Positions 44,630-55,808 of a DNA stretch of 64,000 bases are shown one piece after another. Source of the DNA: Scolanthus callimorphus (lineage: Eukaryota > Cnidaria > Anthozoa > Actiniaria > Edwardsiidae). Location of the stretch: positions 22,803,073-22,867,072 of the forward strand of contig CM066912.1 in NCBI GenBank assembly GCA_033964015.1. Reading direction: 5' to 3'. The notes under the pieces are model-generated. The model saw only the letters and a list, made by a program, of their open reading frames with translations. It did not search any database and was not told the DNA's origin. The translations under genes and the position numbers were made by a program. Within the stretch, counting starts at the first letter, position 1, and the number at the start of each line of letters is the position of its first letter.

Positions 44630-45070
44630 TCTGCAATTGCAGCCAGCTGTGCTAGAGGCGCAACAAGCGATCCCTGTGGCACTCCCTTAATGCTATTTCT
44701 GGCTCAGATAATGGAGAGCTATTTGTGTTCCTCAAATCTCTAATTGCAGCTAGCTGTGATAGAGGCACAGCAAGTGATCCTTGTGGGACGCCATTTTATT
44801 GCCTCAGTTACTGGATTGAGGCGCAGCAAGGTACCCTTGTGGTACTCCATCAATGTTAATGACTTAAACAACAAAGAGCTGTTTGTGTTCTTGAAATCTG
44901 CAATTGCAACCAGCCGTGCTAGAGGCGCAACAAGCGATCCTTGTGGCACTCCATTAATGTTAGTTCAGGCTCAGATAATGGAGAGCTATTTGTGTTCCTT
45001 AAAATATCCAGTTGCAGCTAGCCGTGATAGACGAGCAGCAAGTGATCCTTGTGGTACTCCATTTTACTGA
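44630..45070. repeat. Irregular tandem repeat downstream of gene B
   Basis: The motif gatccttgtggtactcc or close variants occurs near 44670, 44778, 44832, 44937 and 45045. The longer block aatggagagctatttgtgtt occurs twice (about 44710 and 44980). It probably lies in the 3' untranslated region. Confidence 0.65.
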
Positions 45071-45745
45071 CTCAGTTACTGGATTGAGAGTTATTGTGAT
45101 CTACTTGCTATACGAACGAACGCGGCAAAAAAAGCAGCTGGATATGAACTTTGTGAAATTACAATGTGCGTTCCCACCTAGACTGAGGTTAAAAAACATT
45201 CGCCTGGAATAACTTGAAATCGGCTTGAAGATTTTTCTCTAAACTTCGTGTACGTTTAGCAATTACCTTGGGACTAGCGGTAGGTGTGTCATTATAAACG
45301 TTTAGATCAGAACAGTGACCCTCTGTCGTTGCTATGGAAACTATGACTACAGTAAAGCTATACATCTTCACGAGCTTTTACCTTTCTACAGCAATTGGCC
45401 AACATTTCAAATTACTAGCCAGGTAAATTTCGGAATTGATGTAAAAAAAAGAGGTCAAGTGCAAGAAAAACTGTATGCAGCTTTGTTAAAGTAGCAGACC
45501 GGGTGGCTGCAGTACACCTCAACCTCGATACGCGCATGCTCCAGAAGCGATCATTGATTCTTCAGGAAAACTCATCGGACCATCCTATCAGATAATTTTT
45601 TAATCCATATGCAAAGCTAGAAAAACATTGTCCATTGGATCGAGAAATATCGAGATTATATACGATTTGTTTTCGTGTTTTTTTTTAGTCTTCGCTTGCA
45701 TTTATCTTTTTTCAGTTTCTTTTACCTTTTACCCTAGAAAATATA
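45071..45745. other. No gene seen; diverged repeat
   Basis: 45180-45340 is a diverged relative of the arms at 61380-61510 and 62955-63090 (shared ctaaacttcgtgta and gaaatcggctt). The remainder is AT-rich with no supported ORF. Confidence 0.4.
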
Positions 45746-46003
45746 TACAGCCGATTGCGTTTGAGCGTTTTACCATAACAGTTCGCACGTTACGTTTGAA
45801 CGTTTGAAAGTTGCGTTGTGAGACAAAAGTCGGACGTTTCCAAGGGCAACCGCCGTGTGTATTTTTCACTGACCAATCAGAGAGGACAGAACTCTTTATT
45901 TCGCCATAGAAACGTCTCGTTTCATCCTAGAAACGCAACTTTCAAACGTTCAAACATAACGTGCGAACTGTTAGGGTAAAACGCTCAAACGCAATCGGCT
46001 GTA
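45746..46003. mobile_element. MITE family 1, copy 3
   Basis: Intact ends CAGCCGATTGCG/CGCAATCGGCTG with flanking TA, 258 bp. The core closely matches the 12037 copy. Confidence 0.9.
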
Positions 46004-46201
46004 TGTAACGGTAATTATCATTTTCCCCCTTTTCTTATTACATTCTTTATTTGTATCTATTTATTTAATCTTGTAAGAGCATTCAGGTCACACAATGCTC
46101 TAAACTATTATTATTTTTGTTATTATCGTTACTGGACGATACTTCTGGGATTTTAGATGCGCAGAATAGCTGCGCAGTTGCATGACAGGCTCCCTTTAAT
46201 A

Positions 46202-46414
46202 CATTCTCGTACCCAGAGCTCCCCGGCTCGTAACCTCACGGGGGAGGCTCTGGTGACAGTCACTGAGATTTAATACAGAGCCGCTGAGAGAAAGACCTTT
46301 CAGCGCATGCTCCAACGCTCAAAAAAATTAACCAATCAGCGACGGCCCTCAAATGGATGTCCCCAGAGCCTCCCCTGCGAGCAGACGAGCTGGGGAGCTC
46401 TGGGTACGAGAATG
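46202..46414. mobile_element. 213-bp MULE-like MITE
   Basis: CATTCTCGTACCCAGAGCTC (46202) faces its complement ending at 46414. Identical 9-bp repeats CCTTTAATA flank it (46193-46201 and 46415-46423). A 9-bp target duplication is typical of Mutator-type elements. Confidence 0.85.
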
Positions 46415-46469
46415 CCTTTAATACCACCTTCACGCAAGCCAAAGTGATGCCCTGGATAAAAGTACAAAT

Positions 46470-46570
46470 AAAAGAGCCCGTGTCAGCCACTCCTTTGTTA
46501 TTGTTTTTGTTCGATATTAGAAGACGAATTGCGTGTAGAAATGTTTAAATCAACATGTAACTCAAAGTTT
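46470..46570. repeat. MITE family 4 fragment
   Basis: aaagagcccgtgtcagccac followed by agaagacgaattgcgtgtag matches the intact family members at 51749-51968 and 53133-53329. The other end is missing. Confidence 0.65.
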
Positions 46571-47212
46571 CAGATTTGATTTTAATTCATGAATTATTTT
46601 TTTAGTTCGTAAAGAATGTCATCAACTAGATGTGCGGAGCGATCAATCATTCCTTATTTCCAACCAGCTCATTCCGAATTGATCTAGAAAGGTGAAGCCC
46701 TGGAATTTTTAACTAATTATTAGTCTGCCAGCAAGTGTCTCCATGGTGCTTAATATTGCTCCAAGGGAATGCTAACTACGAAACAAAACCGTTTTTAATA
46801 AACTCCCGTCAACAAAAAAGTCTAACTGATAAGTGAAAAGAGAATAACGCACAATAAGGATATCGATAACGTCGGGCTTAAGTTAGAGAGTAAAGTATAG
46901 AAAAAACACATTAAGAAAGGATCCGCCAGCAGTTCGAGAATAAGTGGAGACAATTCCTATGCCAAAATCGCTGCAAAAAAAAAAAACATTTCTCATAACA
47001 CCAAACAATGAAAACGAATTGTGAAGTTCCTATCACTCACAAATGACAGTGAAATAAAATTAACAGCTATTTGGTTTAGTGCAGGTAGCGAGATACACCA
47101 TTAGCTTTCAGACAAACGAATGCGGATATAATTGTAAAATGCTTTAAATTATTTTGCGCCATCTTCACATTCTCGTATTCGTGCCCTATTGTGATAACTA
47201 TTGAAGTATTTA
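46571..47212. other. No gene seen
   Basis: AT-rich sequence with short ORFs only and no clear repeat structure. Confidence 0.4.
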
Positions 47213-47570
47213 TAATATAGAGGATATTACATGGCCGCGCGGAGATACGAATTTTATCTTCGAGTGTTGAAAATTTATCTCACGAGTGAGCGCAGCGAAC
47301 GAGTGAGATCAATTTTTAACACGAGAGGATAAAATTCGTATCTCCAAGCGGTCATGTAATGTTCTGTTTATTATATAAACATCAATGAAATACCAAATTC
47401 AAATTTTATTTGAGTTAAGCTTAAAATCGAGCATTCAGCAAAGGCAAGTGTGATATTTTCACATGTGAAAATAACATGATATTTTCACGTGTGAAGATAT
47501 CAAGTTTTCGCGCGGGAGATCACCTGGTATTTCATTGGTGTTTATATAATAAGATGTATTATCTACATCT
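47213..47570 (-). mobile_element. Foldback family 2, diverged copy
   Basis: agaggatattacatggccgc, a hairpin centred on gagcgcagcgaacgagtgag, and a far end tttatataataaga fit the family layout, but the interior differs (acatgtgaaaat/cacgtgtgaag arms). Confidence 0.65.
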
Positions 47571-47596
47571 TGTAGATGTTCCCTTTAGATTAATCC

Positions 47597-47975
47597 CCGG
47601 GGAGGGTACTCCACTGAGATTTCGGTAGGGGTGTGCCGCCAAGATCTCCAAAACCTGACCCTATCAGATACAAAAACTCCTCGCTTTTTATACCCTACCG
47701 TAGACCTACGGTCAAAATTGTATACCCTACCGCAGACCTGAAGTTAGTTAAATTGGTCGCAATCAAAGCGGTATTTTGATAATCATGAAAAGGTTTCAAA
47801 ATAAACGACTTTTCCACTAATTGCGGCACAACTTTGGTCGAAATTTGTTTGCACTTGGGTAGCCCATAGCTAGTTTATAGAGGGGATTGGTTAGGAAACC
47901 TGACACCCTACTATTGTACTATCTCTTTGTTCACCACTATATGTCGACCGCAAGGCACCGAACCCGAGGGGGGTA
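47597..47975. repeat. Diverged 'taccctaccg' repeat
   Basis: Starts ggggagggtactccactgag and contains two tataccctaccg(t/c)agacct units. It ends near a ccgagggggg run. Similar style to 27330-27770 and to the shell around the LINE. No coding frame. Confidence 0.5.
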
Positions 47976-49010
47976 GTTGTTTTAGTATATGCGGTGATTA
48001 AACGATTCAAAACGCAGAATTGCGCGCTAAACGAGCCGCCACTTTGCGAGTTTTCTCAAAACAGTAAATAGTGTTTGATAGCTAGCTATATATCATTTGA
48101 AAACTAAAAGATTGCTATATCTTATGAAGTTGTTCAGTTTAGTGAAGTTTAATTTATCTTGTATTTTTTTTTTATCTTTTATTTTTAAGTTTAATTGAGA
48201 AGCTCCACACCATTAGCGTTTTGTTGCACAAGTTCGCACTTTGTCGGATTTTAGTCTCGGAGAATGAACTGCAAAGCCGTGTGTGCGATTTTCGATATTT
48301 TGCATATTTATGGAAATATTAGGTCGCGAAGTTGAAAGTGGTATTTTTTTACAATTTGTGGCCGCAAAATTTATAATAAAATATTTTCCAAATAAAAAAA
48401 TAAAAAATTCCTCACACGATTTTTTAGGTGTTTTCATTTTCTAACGACACAGAAAATTTGACGCCGATATCTTAATTCTAGCGAGGTCAGAATCTTCGCG
48501 AAGGTGAAAATTTAACCTAAAATTTAAGTACTAGAAAAAGCGTGTAAAGTTAATTAAATTACCGAAAATGAGTGGTGGGCAATACAAAAGAATGAGCAAT
48601 TGAGGCCTAGGAAAACAGTTGACGCGTCATTTGAGGTTTTAGAAAGCACCTGATTTCTACTGACTCATCAACTTGACTTGTGGGCAAAATGTTGCGCGAC
48701 AAGTTGTATGTTTGATGAAAAACGAGCGACAAAGCCAGAATATGTGACTCAGTAGATCCGCGCTCTACTTCGCGCAACACGTTTTTACGACTTCAAACAA
48801 ATGTTTTTGTTGCGTGACAAGTTGTGGCGCGAGATGAAAAACGCACAGCATCGATCATCAACTTGCAACGCAACACTGTTGCCGCGACAAGTTGAGGGAT
48901 TTTGTGCCTCGTATTTTCCCACCTTTAATGTCGTCAGAACGAAGGAATAAAATATCAGAAGTCAATGCAAATTAAGATCAGGTATCCAAACCTCTAGACT
49001 GCTATCAGCC
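47976..49010. other. No gene seen
   Basis: AT-rich with short ORFs only. Around 48660-48900 several copies of gcgcgacaagttg-type words recur (for example gttgcgcgacaagttgt and gttgcgtgacaagttgt), probably an old repeat. Confidence 0.4.
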
Positions 49011-49016
49011 CCTGCT

Positions 49017-49140
49017 CTGACGCGTCCCCGGAGAAGTGCCCGAACCCCCGACGAACGAGGAGACGGTGCCGAAGGCGCGACGATGGCGCGAAGCGCTGAC
49101 GTTCGTCGGGGGTTCGCGCGCTTCTCCGGGGACGCTTCTC
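49017..49140. repeat. GC-rich hairpin
   Basis: acgcgtccccggagaag... and ...cttctccggggacgc form the outer arms; gaacccccgacgaac pairs with gttcgtcgggggttc inside. Confidence 0.8.
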
Positions 49141-49499
49141 CAAAGTAGGGACTGCTAGAAGCCTACCAAACCTCCTCCTCGGTTATGATTCTCTTTGTTC
49201 AAGCTTGATAAATTATTAATGAGTTTGATAAATGTCTGCGCATATGAAAGGACACGTTTACCGCTCAATTGGGGAAATATTTTGAGCAATATATTTCGCA
49301 ACCACATTAATTTTGAATCCCCTGCGTGTCCCGACAGGATCTAAAATATATAATTGATTTTCATTGTCTGGCGTCACTCCTTCATTAAATGATTTTCAAA
49401 TAATTCGAAATGAGATGGCTCTGGGGGGCGATTTGCGATGGTAAACATTGCCAGACTTTAACTTTAATCGTTTTCTATTTACAGTATAATATGACACGT

Positions 49500-49870
49500 T
49501 AATGCGGTCAATTCCACGACCCTTGGTATAACACTTTGTCCAAGAACACCGATGTAGATATATATATATATATATATTTCATACTCATGTTTATAAAACT
49601 GGTCTCCATTGGATGTGTTATCAAAAAATGTAAAGCGCTTAGAGCTTTGAGGATAAGCGCTATATAAGCACCTGCTTTACTTACTTATATATCTATATTC
49701 ATAAACTCTCCCTCAAATGCCACGACCTTGGTATAGCACTTTGTTAAAAAACGCCGAGATGTAGATCTTTACCTTTATCTATATTGATAAACTCTGTCTG
49801 AACTAGTTAGTGGTCAATGTCACGACTTTGGTGTAACACCTTTATCCAAGAAAACCGATGCTTATATATA
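49500..49870. repeat. Dispersed local repeat 'acgacctTGGTATAACACTTTG'
   Basis: The segment cacgacc-ttggtataacactttgtcc-aa-aa-ccgatgtagat recurs near 49515, 49727, 49810 and again at 50750. (ta)n tracts join the copies, and the LINE tail interrupts them. Confidence 0.6.
49590..49690 (+). mobile_element. LINE (L2/CR1-type) 3' tail
   Basis: gtaaagcgcttagagctttg and ggataagcgctatataagca followed by a (ttac)n-like end is the typical 3' end of L2-type LINEs. No coding part remains. Confidence 0.6.
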
Positions 49871-49888
49871 CCTTACCTATATATATAT

Positions 49889-50207
49889 TTATTATATAGA
49901 CGCGAGTGTTTTACTGGGAAATACGCCACTCGTAGATCTCATACGAAGCTACATCCGGGTCCTCAGTGACATATTTTCCATATCCTCACTAGTCAAACCA
50001 AAAGTGCTTGGAAATCAATTTGGAATATTTTTTTCTGGTTTGTCTATGTAATAAAAAGAAAATTACACGCTGGCTTGAAGATATGAGTTTTATTTTCTCG
50101 TGTCAAAAACAATATTTTACTCATTCGCTGCGCTCATTCGTAAAATATTGTTCTTGCCACTCGAAAATAAAACTCATATCTTCGCACCACCGTGTAATAT
50201 CCTCTCT
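49889..50207 (+). mobile_element. Foldback family 2, copy 3
   Basis: Starts tattatatagacgcgagtg and ends caccgtgtaatatcctctc, with the attcgctgcgctcattcg-centred hairpin. About 319 bp. Confidence 0.8.
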
Positions 50208-50216
50208 ATATATATA

Positions 50217-50549
50217 TTTACTATATAGACACGAGTGTTTTACTGGGAAATACGCCACTCGTAGATCTCATACGAAGCTACATCCGGGTCCTCAGTGACA
50301 TATTTTCCATATCCTCACTAGTGAGGATATCGGTCAAAACAAAAGTGCTTGGAAATTAATTTGGAATATATTTTTCTGGTTTGTCTATATAATAAAAAGA
50401 AAATTACACGTTGTCTTGAAGATATGAGTTTTATTTTCTCGTGTCAAAAACAATATTTTACTCATTCGCTGCGCTCATTCGTAAAATATTGTTCTTGCCA
50501 CTCGAAAATGAAACTCATATCTTCAAGCCACCGTGTAATATCCTCTATA
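50217..50549 (+). mobile_element. Foldback family 2, copy 4 (tandem)
   Basis: Nearly the same sequence as copy 3, directly after it. It retains a small inner palindrome (cctcactagtgagg) that copy 3 has lost. High similarity suggests tandem duplication of the element. Confidence 0.8.
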
Positions 50550-50554
50550 TATAG

Positions 50555-51748
50555 GTAGGTAGAGATTTATATATTCACACGTGAAATGTTATCTCTACCT
50601 TCCTCAGGGTAATATATATATATGTGTATATATGTGTTCTGACTTCACAATTCACCATATTCTACAGTATGTATATATATATATACACTAATTGAGGGTG
50701 AGTTTATAAATATATATATTTATAAACTCACCCTCAATTAGTGTGGTCAATGCAACGACCTTTGTATAACACTTTGTCCAATAAAACCGATGTAGATCTC
50801 TACCTACAGTATATCTATATCATTCTTTATTCATAAACTCTCCCTCAGTTATTGTGACATTTTTATTAATAGCTATGTGTTGCTAGTTTTGCACCCAGAT
50901 ATTTTTCATATTCACGTTTTCTACAAAACGCCTGTGAATCAATTTTTGATCCACGTTGCTAGACAAGTCGGTTGGCCTGAGGCATTTGGGCTTTTTGATT
51001 CCAATCTATATATATATTTTATTAGTCGTTCTGTAAGAGGTATAAACATTGGAGTTCCGCTTTTAGGCAGTGCCTAAATCTATATATTATATATTTTACA
51101 ACTCTCCATCAATGGAGAGCCACGGAGCCATCTGCAGATTTAAAGTGAAACATGTCGAGATCCTTCCCTTTTCACCAAGCCCACTCCTCTGATAAATTAT
51201 GAACGGTCCCTAATTATACGACTGAGAACACTTAACGATTTACAGTCTGCGCCATCAAACCGAGATAACGCGAAATAAGTAGCTTCCGTTCATGTTTTCG
51301 TATTTAGTATCACATTTTGAACCTTCTTAAAACAATAAAATAACATCACGAGTGGAATGCTATTTATGATTAGGTAATGAATGTGCAAAATCGGCGAAGA
51401 AATTGTTGAGGAGAATAGGCAACTTAATTTGAAACCCATATTTTTTTGCGCATAGTTATGTGGTTAAAGAGGACGAGAAGAAAAATAATAGATTAAATGT
51501 TATCACGAAAGTAACTATATTTTTATCTTTTATATCGTTTGTCATTGCGAAATAAGACCAGAATTGTTTCATTTTCATATTTTGTGGTAGGACTTCATAT
51601 GCTTTCCTAATATTAAACTTTTAGTAGAAACCAGAAAAAAAAACACGTCACCTTGCGATAAAGTTTACGTACTAAAATATTTATATACCTACCCTTCAGT
51701 TTTGTATCAGCCTTGTAGAGCATTTAATATCAGGGTAGATATTTACAC
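50555..51748. other. No gene seen; TA-rich repeats
   Basis: A palindrome lies at about 50688-50742 (taattgagggtgagtttata). At about 51190-51215 a fragment (gataaattatgaacggtccc) matches the end of the 9078-10010 element. No supported ORF. Confidence 0.45.
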
Positions 51749-51968
51749 TTAACGAGCCCGTGTCAGCCACTCCTTTGTTATGTGTTTATTAGAAGACGAA
51801 TTACGTGTAGAAATCTCTAAATCAACATCTAAAAACAAAGGTTCATATATTATTTACCAAATTAAATGGAGAAAATTGCTCTAGATTTTCAAAATCGGCC
51901 AATGGAAATTTCTCCGACTTGGTATATGTTGCTATGCTATCAAAATGGCGGCTGACACCGGCTGTTTA
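51749..51968. mobile_element. MITE family 4, copy 2
   Basis: ttaacgagcccgtgtcagcc faces ggcggctgacaccggctgtt. The interior contains tagaagacgaattacgtgta, as in the 46470 fragment. Confidence 0.7.
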
Positions 51969-52286
51969 ATTCAATAACGTCGGTATATTTTCTAGTTCCT
52001 CAATCGAGGAAAGTATAGACCTCGCGAGTTCGCCATGAAACCGTGTATTATTCAGACGTTTTGAAAGAACAAGGCAATCTTGAACTTCAAGCATTGGTTG
52101 ATATTATATGCTACATTTATCTGGCAAGATATATTCCCTGTTTTTGTGTTTTCAAAGATATTCAAAGAACTATCATTTTTCCTCCAAAAAGACAGGATCT
52201 GCCGTTGGATAAAATTGTAAACGTGCTCGATGCTGCACAGTGATTGGCTGTCAAATTTGCAAAGCAGTGTTTCTTCTAGGAGAATA

Positions 52287-52541
52287 GAGCGGTTTTCACA
52301 TGACTGTCGTGAAAACAATTGCAATTGAGCAATCACTAGCCAATCAGAATCGAGAGAAATCACAACTTGCTCCTAAATGGCTTTTTTCTCAGCCAATTGC
52401 AAGCCGAACCAATTACTAAGTAATTACACAATGGTATTTACTGCAGAATTTGATTGGCTGAGAAAAAACGAGTAGCCAATGAGAACGCAAAGCAATCGCA
52501 ATTAGATAACAAGTCTTGACAGTCATGTGAAATCCGCTCTA
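52287..52541. mobile_element. MITE-like inverted repeat
   Basis: gagcggttttcacatgactg faces cagtcatgtgaaatccgctc, with several ccaatca/tgattgg words inside. It directly precedes a MITE family 1 copy. Confidence 0.75.
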
Positions 52542-52543
52542 AA

Positions 52544-52794
52544 TACAGCCGATTGCGTTTGACTGTTTAACCCTAACAGTTTGCACGTTACGTTTGAAAG
52601 TTGCGTTGTGAGACAAAAAGTCGGAAGTTTCCAAGGGCAACCGCCATGTGTATTTTTCACTGACCAATCAGAGAGGACAGAACTCTTTGGTTCGCCATAG
52701 AAACGTCTCGTTTTATCCTAGAAACGCAATTTTCAAACGTTCAAACATTACATGCGAACTGTTAGGGTAAAACTGTCAAACGCAATAGGCTGTA
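52544..52794. mobile_element. MITE family 1, copy 4
   Basis: tacagccgattgcgtttgac at the left and gtcaaacgcaataggctgta at the right (one substitution in the right TIR), with the family core. Confidence 0.9.
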
Positions 52795-53132
52795 GTCACT
52801 AATCCAGAGGGAAAGTCGTTGTTTTCTTAGTAACATTTAAACAGGATGTTAGTATGGGGATTTGTTTTTTGGAGTCACGACAGGGTTTTGAGTCAATGCG
52901 GAGGCTTCTCGTATGTTTTGTTTGCAAAGCAACCTTCTTTAATCCAGTGATTTTGAAACGACAATTAGTTTGTTCCACTTAAGTATAAATTGGGTTGTGC
53001 CATTATTATCTTGCAAACGTTTTTTAGTTCTTCAGACTTACTCGATTCTATTCTGCTATTCTGTTTCTCTGTAAATTAAGAAAACGGGGAATAGAATAAG
53101 TAGTTAGAATAAGTATGTACGTAGAACTTGTT

Positions 53133-53329
53133 TAAAGAGCCTGTGTCAGCCGCCATTTTGACAGCATAGCAACATACCAAGTCGAAGAAAGCAATTTTCT
53201 CGATTGAATTTGGTAAATCGTATCTGAAACTTTGTTTTTAGATGTCCAATAAGAAATTCCTACACGCAATTCGTCTTCTAATATCGAACGAAAACAATAA
53301 CAAAGGAGTGGCTTACACGGGCTCTTTAA
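53133..53329. mobile_element. MITE family 4, copy 3
   Basis: aaagagcctgtgtcagccgc faces gtggcttacacgggctcttt. The core runs in the opposite orientation to the 51749 copy. Confidence 0.8.
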
Positions 53330-55808
53330 TTTTGTTTCGTCACTTTGTTTTCAATAGTTCTGCTCAAAAGTAGCCTGCTTGCATGCGGTGTTTTTGTCGC
53401 GGAAAAACCGTTCTGTTCGCTGATCAGGCACGATTACCGCGCGCCTCTCAAAATCCAAGACGGCCGCCTGATCAGGTATTACAAGATAAAAACATCCAGT
53501 ATTCCTGCACGCATGCTATACCTCAAAAGAATGCCCCGATTTTCACGAGAGCTACCTTTAAAGTAACGAAAACACCATTTGCATAAGGAGAATCCACTTA
53601 ATCAGAAGATAATATCATAACATGTTTAATAATAATTATTTGAAGAAAACAAATACGTAGAACTTGCTTTGTTTTGGTTTGTCGCATTCTCCGATTTTTC
53701 TTCTCAACAGACTCACTTAATTCTCACGAAAACAACCTTTAATGTTACGAAAACACCATTTTCATAAGGAGAATCCACTGCAGAAGATAATATCGTAGCA
53801 TTTTTAATCATAATCGTTTTCTGAAAAAAAAAACAGATAACGGTTATCTAAAATTAACAGAAATACAACGCAATGCTATTTATTTTCTTGATTCTTCTTC
53901 AAGCTGACTGTTAAGAAACAAAACTAAATGTAAATTTTAACTCGTCATGCGCACTTAATAATAAATAGTTTAAGTGCAATCATCCGTCTATACGAATTCT
54001 CTTATAGATTTTGCCTTAAAGTGGTAGTGCTTAAAAGAACATATATAGTTTAGAATTCTTATCTCGCGATTATCAACCTCTTTTTTAAAGATCGTAAAGA
54101 TAAGCACCTTTTTCTTTATTCCTAAAAACTCCTATTACTAATTAATCTTTAGACTATGATTGCCGACGGTTAAATTCGCCTCCAACTGCCGTATATTGTT
54201 TTCTTAGATCGAGCGACACGGATGTTTTCTCGCGTTTTCCGGCACCAGGAAAGAGTCTCTCATTTCTTGCGCAGTTTTGAGGGCTCTGGCGTTCTTAGAA
54301 AGGCTGATGCTTCTAAACTCTTGAGAATTAAAAACAAGGCATCTAGGATTCCGAGGAAATTATTGATTTTCACTAAAGGACTTCCACATGCAAGGGAACG
54401 AAACGTACTATTGAAAATTGCTCATTAATAATTTACGTAAGAGGAATCTGAAAGGGTCACGGAATTCTGGAAGAACTCTATTTCTGGTTGTTGCGGATTT
54501 GCCACTCATATGGCGTGATTTTGAAGATTGATTTGTTGGTGTATGGGTAAACATGTTAAGAGCTTTCAATAGAGAGTTTCAAATTTTTTAAGGTGCATCT
54601 AATCGACCATACAATGGAGCTCTTCCGCGCAGCCATTTAATAACACTTATCGGTGCGGTTAAGAACAGAGAGAAGAGCTCAGGTGAGAGGTGTTTCTACT
54701 CTGCGAGCACGACTTAAACACCGTTGTTTTGGCGTTACGAATTAAGCTACCTCATTCAGGATTACAATCTGCAGCAAAGTGAAACAGACGTTATTATCCA
54801 TGGGATTGTTAGAAACTCTCCAGGAATCGCAAGTTCATGGTTGATTAAATCCGCACTTCAGGATCCCTGGCGCTTCAGGAAAAGAAGCCCACTGGTACCA
54901 TATTTTTTATTTGATTGGCCCAAAGGCTCGATCTGTATTTGAGGAAATAGGACTTGTGACGCCGCGGTAGACTGGTTCACCTGTTACCCTAATGTATCTG
55001 TGGATGATCGCAAAATAATAAATTGTGGTCATAACTGAAGAGAGTTGTGTGCGTAGAATATCGGATCTCGTACTGCGAGTACGCCGCCATTTGGAACCCG
55101 AGTCTGGGCTTTTAGCGGTTTCATTTCTAAGTTGTGAGATTTCGTTTCCTCCGCCGCCTCTTTTAGAAATGGAAAAAAACAAAACTGAGTTGAAATCAGC
55201 GTGGCTTCACAGTTGGCGACGGAAGAATTATTGGTTATAAGGAGTACTTTGTTGGAAAGTGCTTTCTAAAGAGTTAGAGAATATCTATCTATAGCAAACA
55301 ATTCACAAGCAGAACTCAGATCCACAGAAAGATGCATATTGGAAAAATAGTTTAAATGTTTGTTTGTTTGGTGATTTCTGGTACCATTTAGATACGAAGT
55401 AGAGAAGAATATAGCATCTATATTACACTTGCAAGAACAATACACGGAATAACATTTCATTAGGATAGGGGAAAAAAACACCTAGAAGTTGAGAGCTCTT
55501 GTTTTTTTGACAACGCATTGGGCCGCTAAGTTAGATGAATGATGCTTGGTAAAGGAAGGCAAATGAACTGATGCCAAGAGGCACTTTATCAGGACATATA
55601 GGCAACAACGGAAACGTGTTCAAGAGCGTGTTTAGTTGACTCCACTCTGAAGTCAAAAAGCGGAAGACTTGTTTCCTATTCGGCATCGCAGAAGACGAGG
55701 CATTGCTTTGTAAAAATACGTTAAGATACTGCATATAATATAACACGTTACTTAACATCAGACCTTGGAGGAGCACCGATAGCTGAGCAAAGTAATTCAT
55801 TTGTAAAA
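53330..55808. other. No confident gene; upstream of the GPCR
   Basis: Two short plus-strand frames (53345-53566 and 54222-54428) encode faintly similar basic peptides (KIKTSSIPARMLYLKRMPRF versus RIKNKASRIPRKLLIFTKGL). They may be diverged copies of one unknown sequence or chance. aaaacaccatttgcataagg near 53569 and its near copy at 53752 form a local repeat. No TATA box or exon could be tied to the GPCR. Confidence 0.4.
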
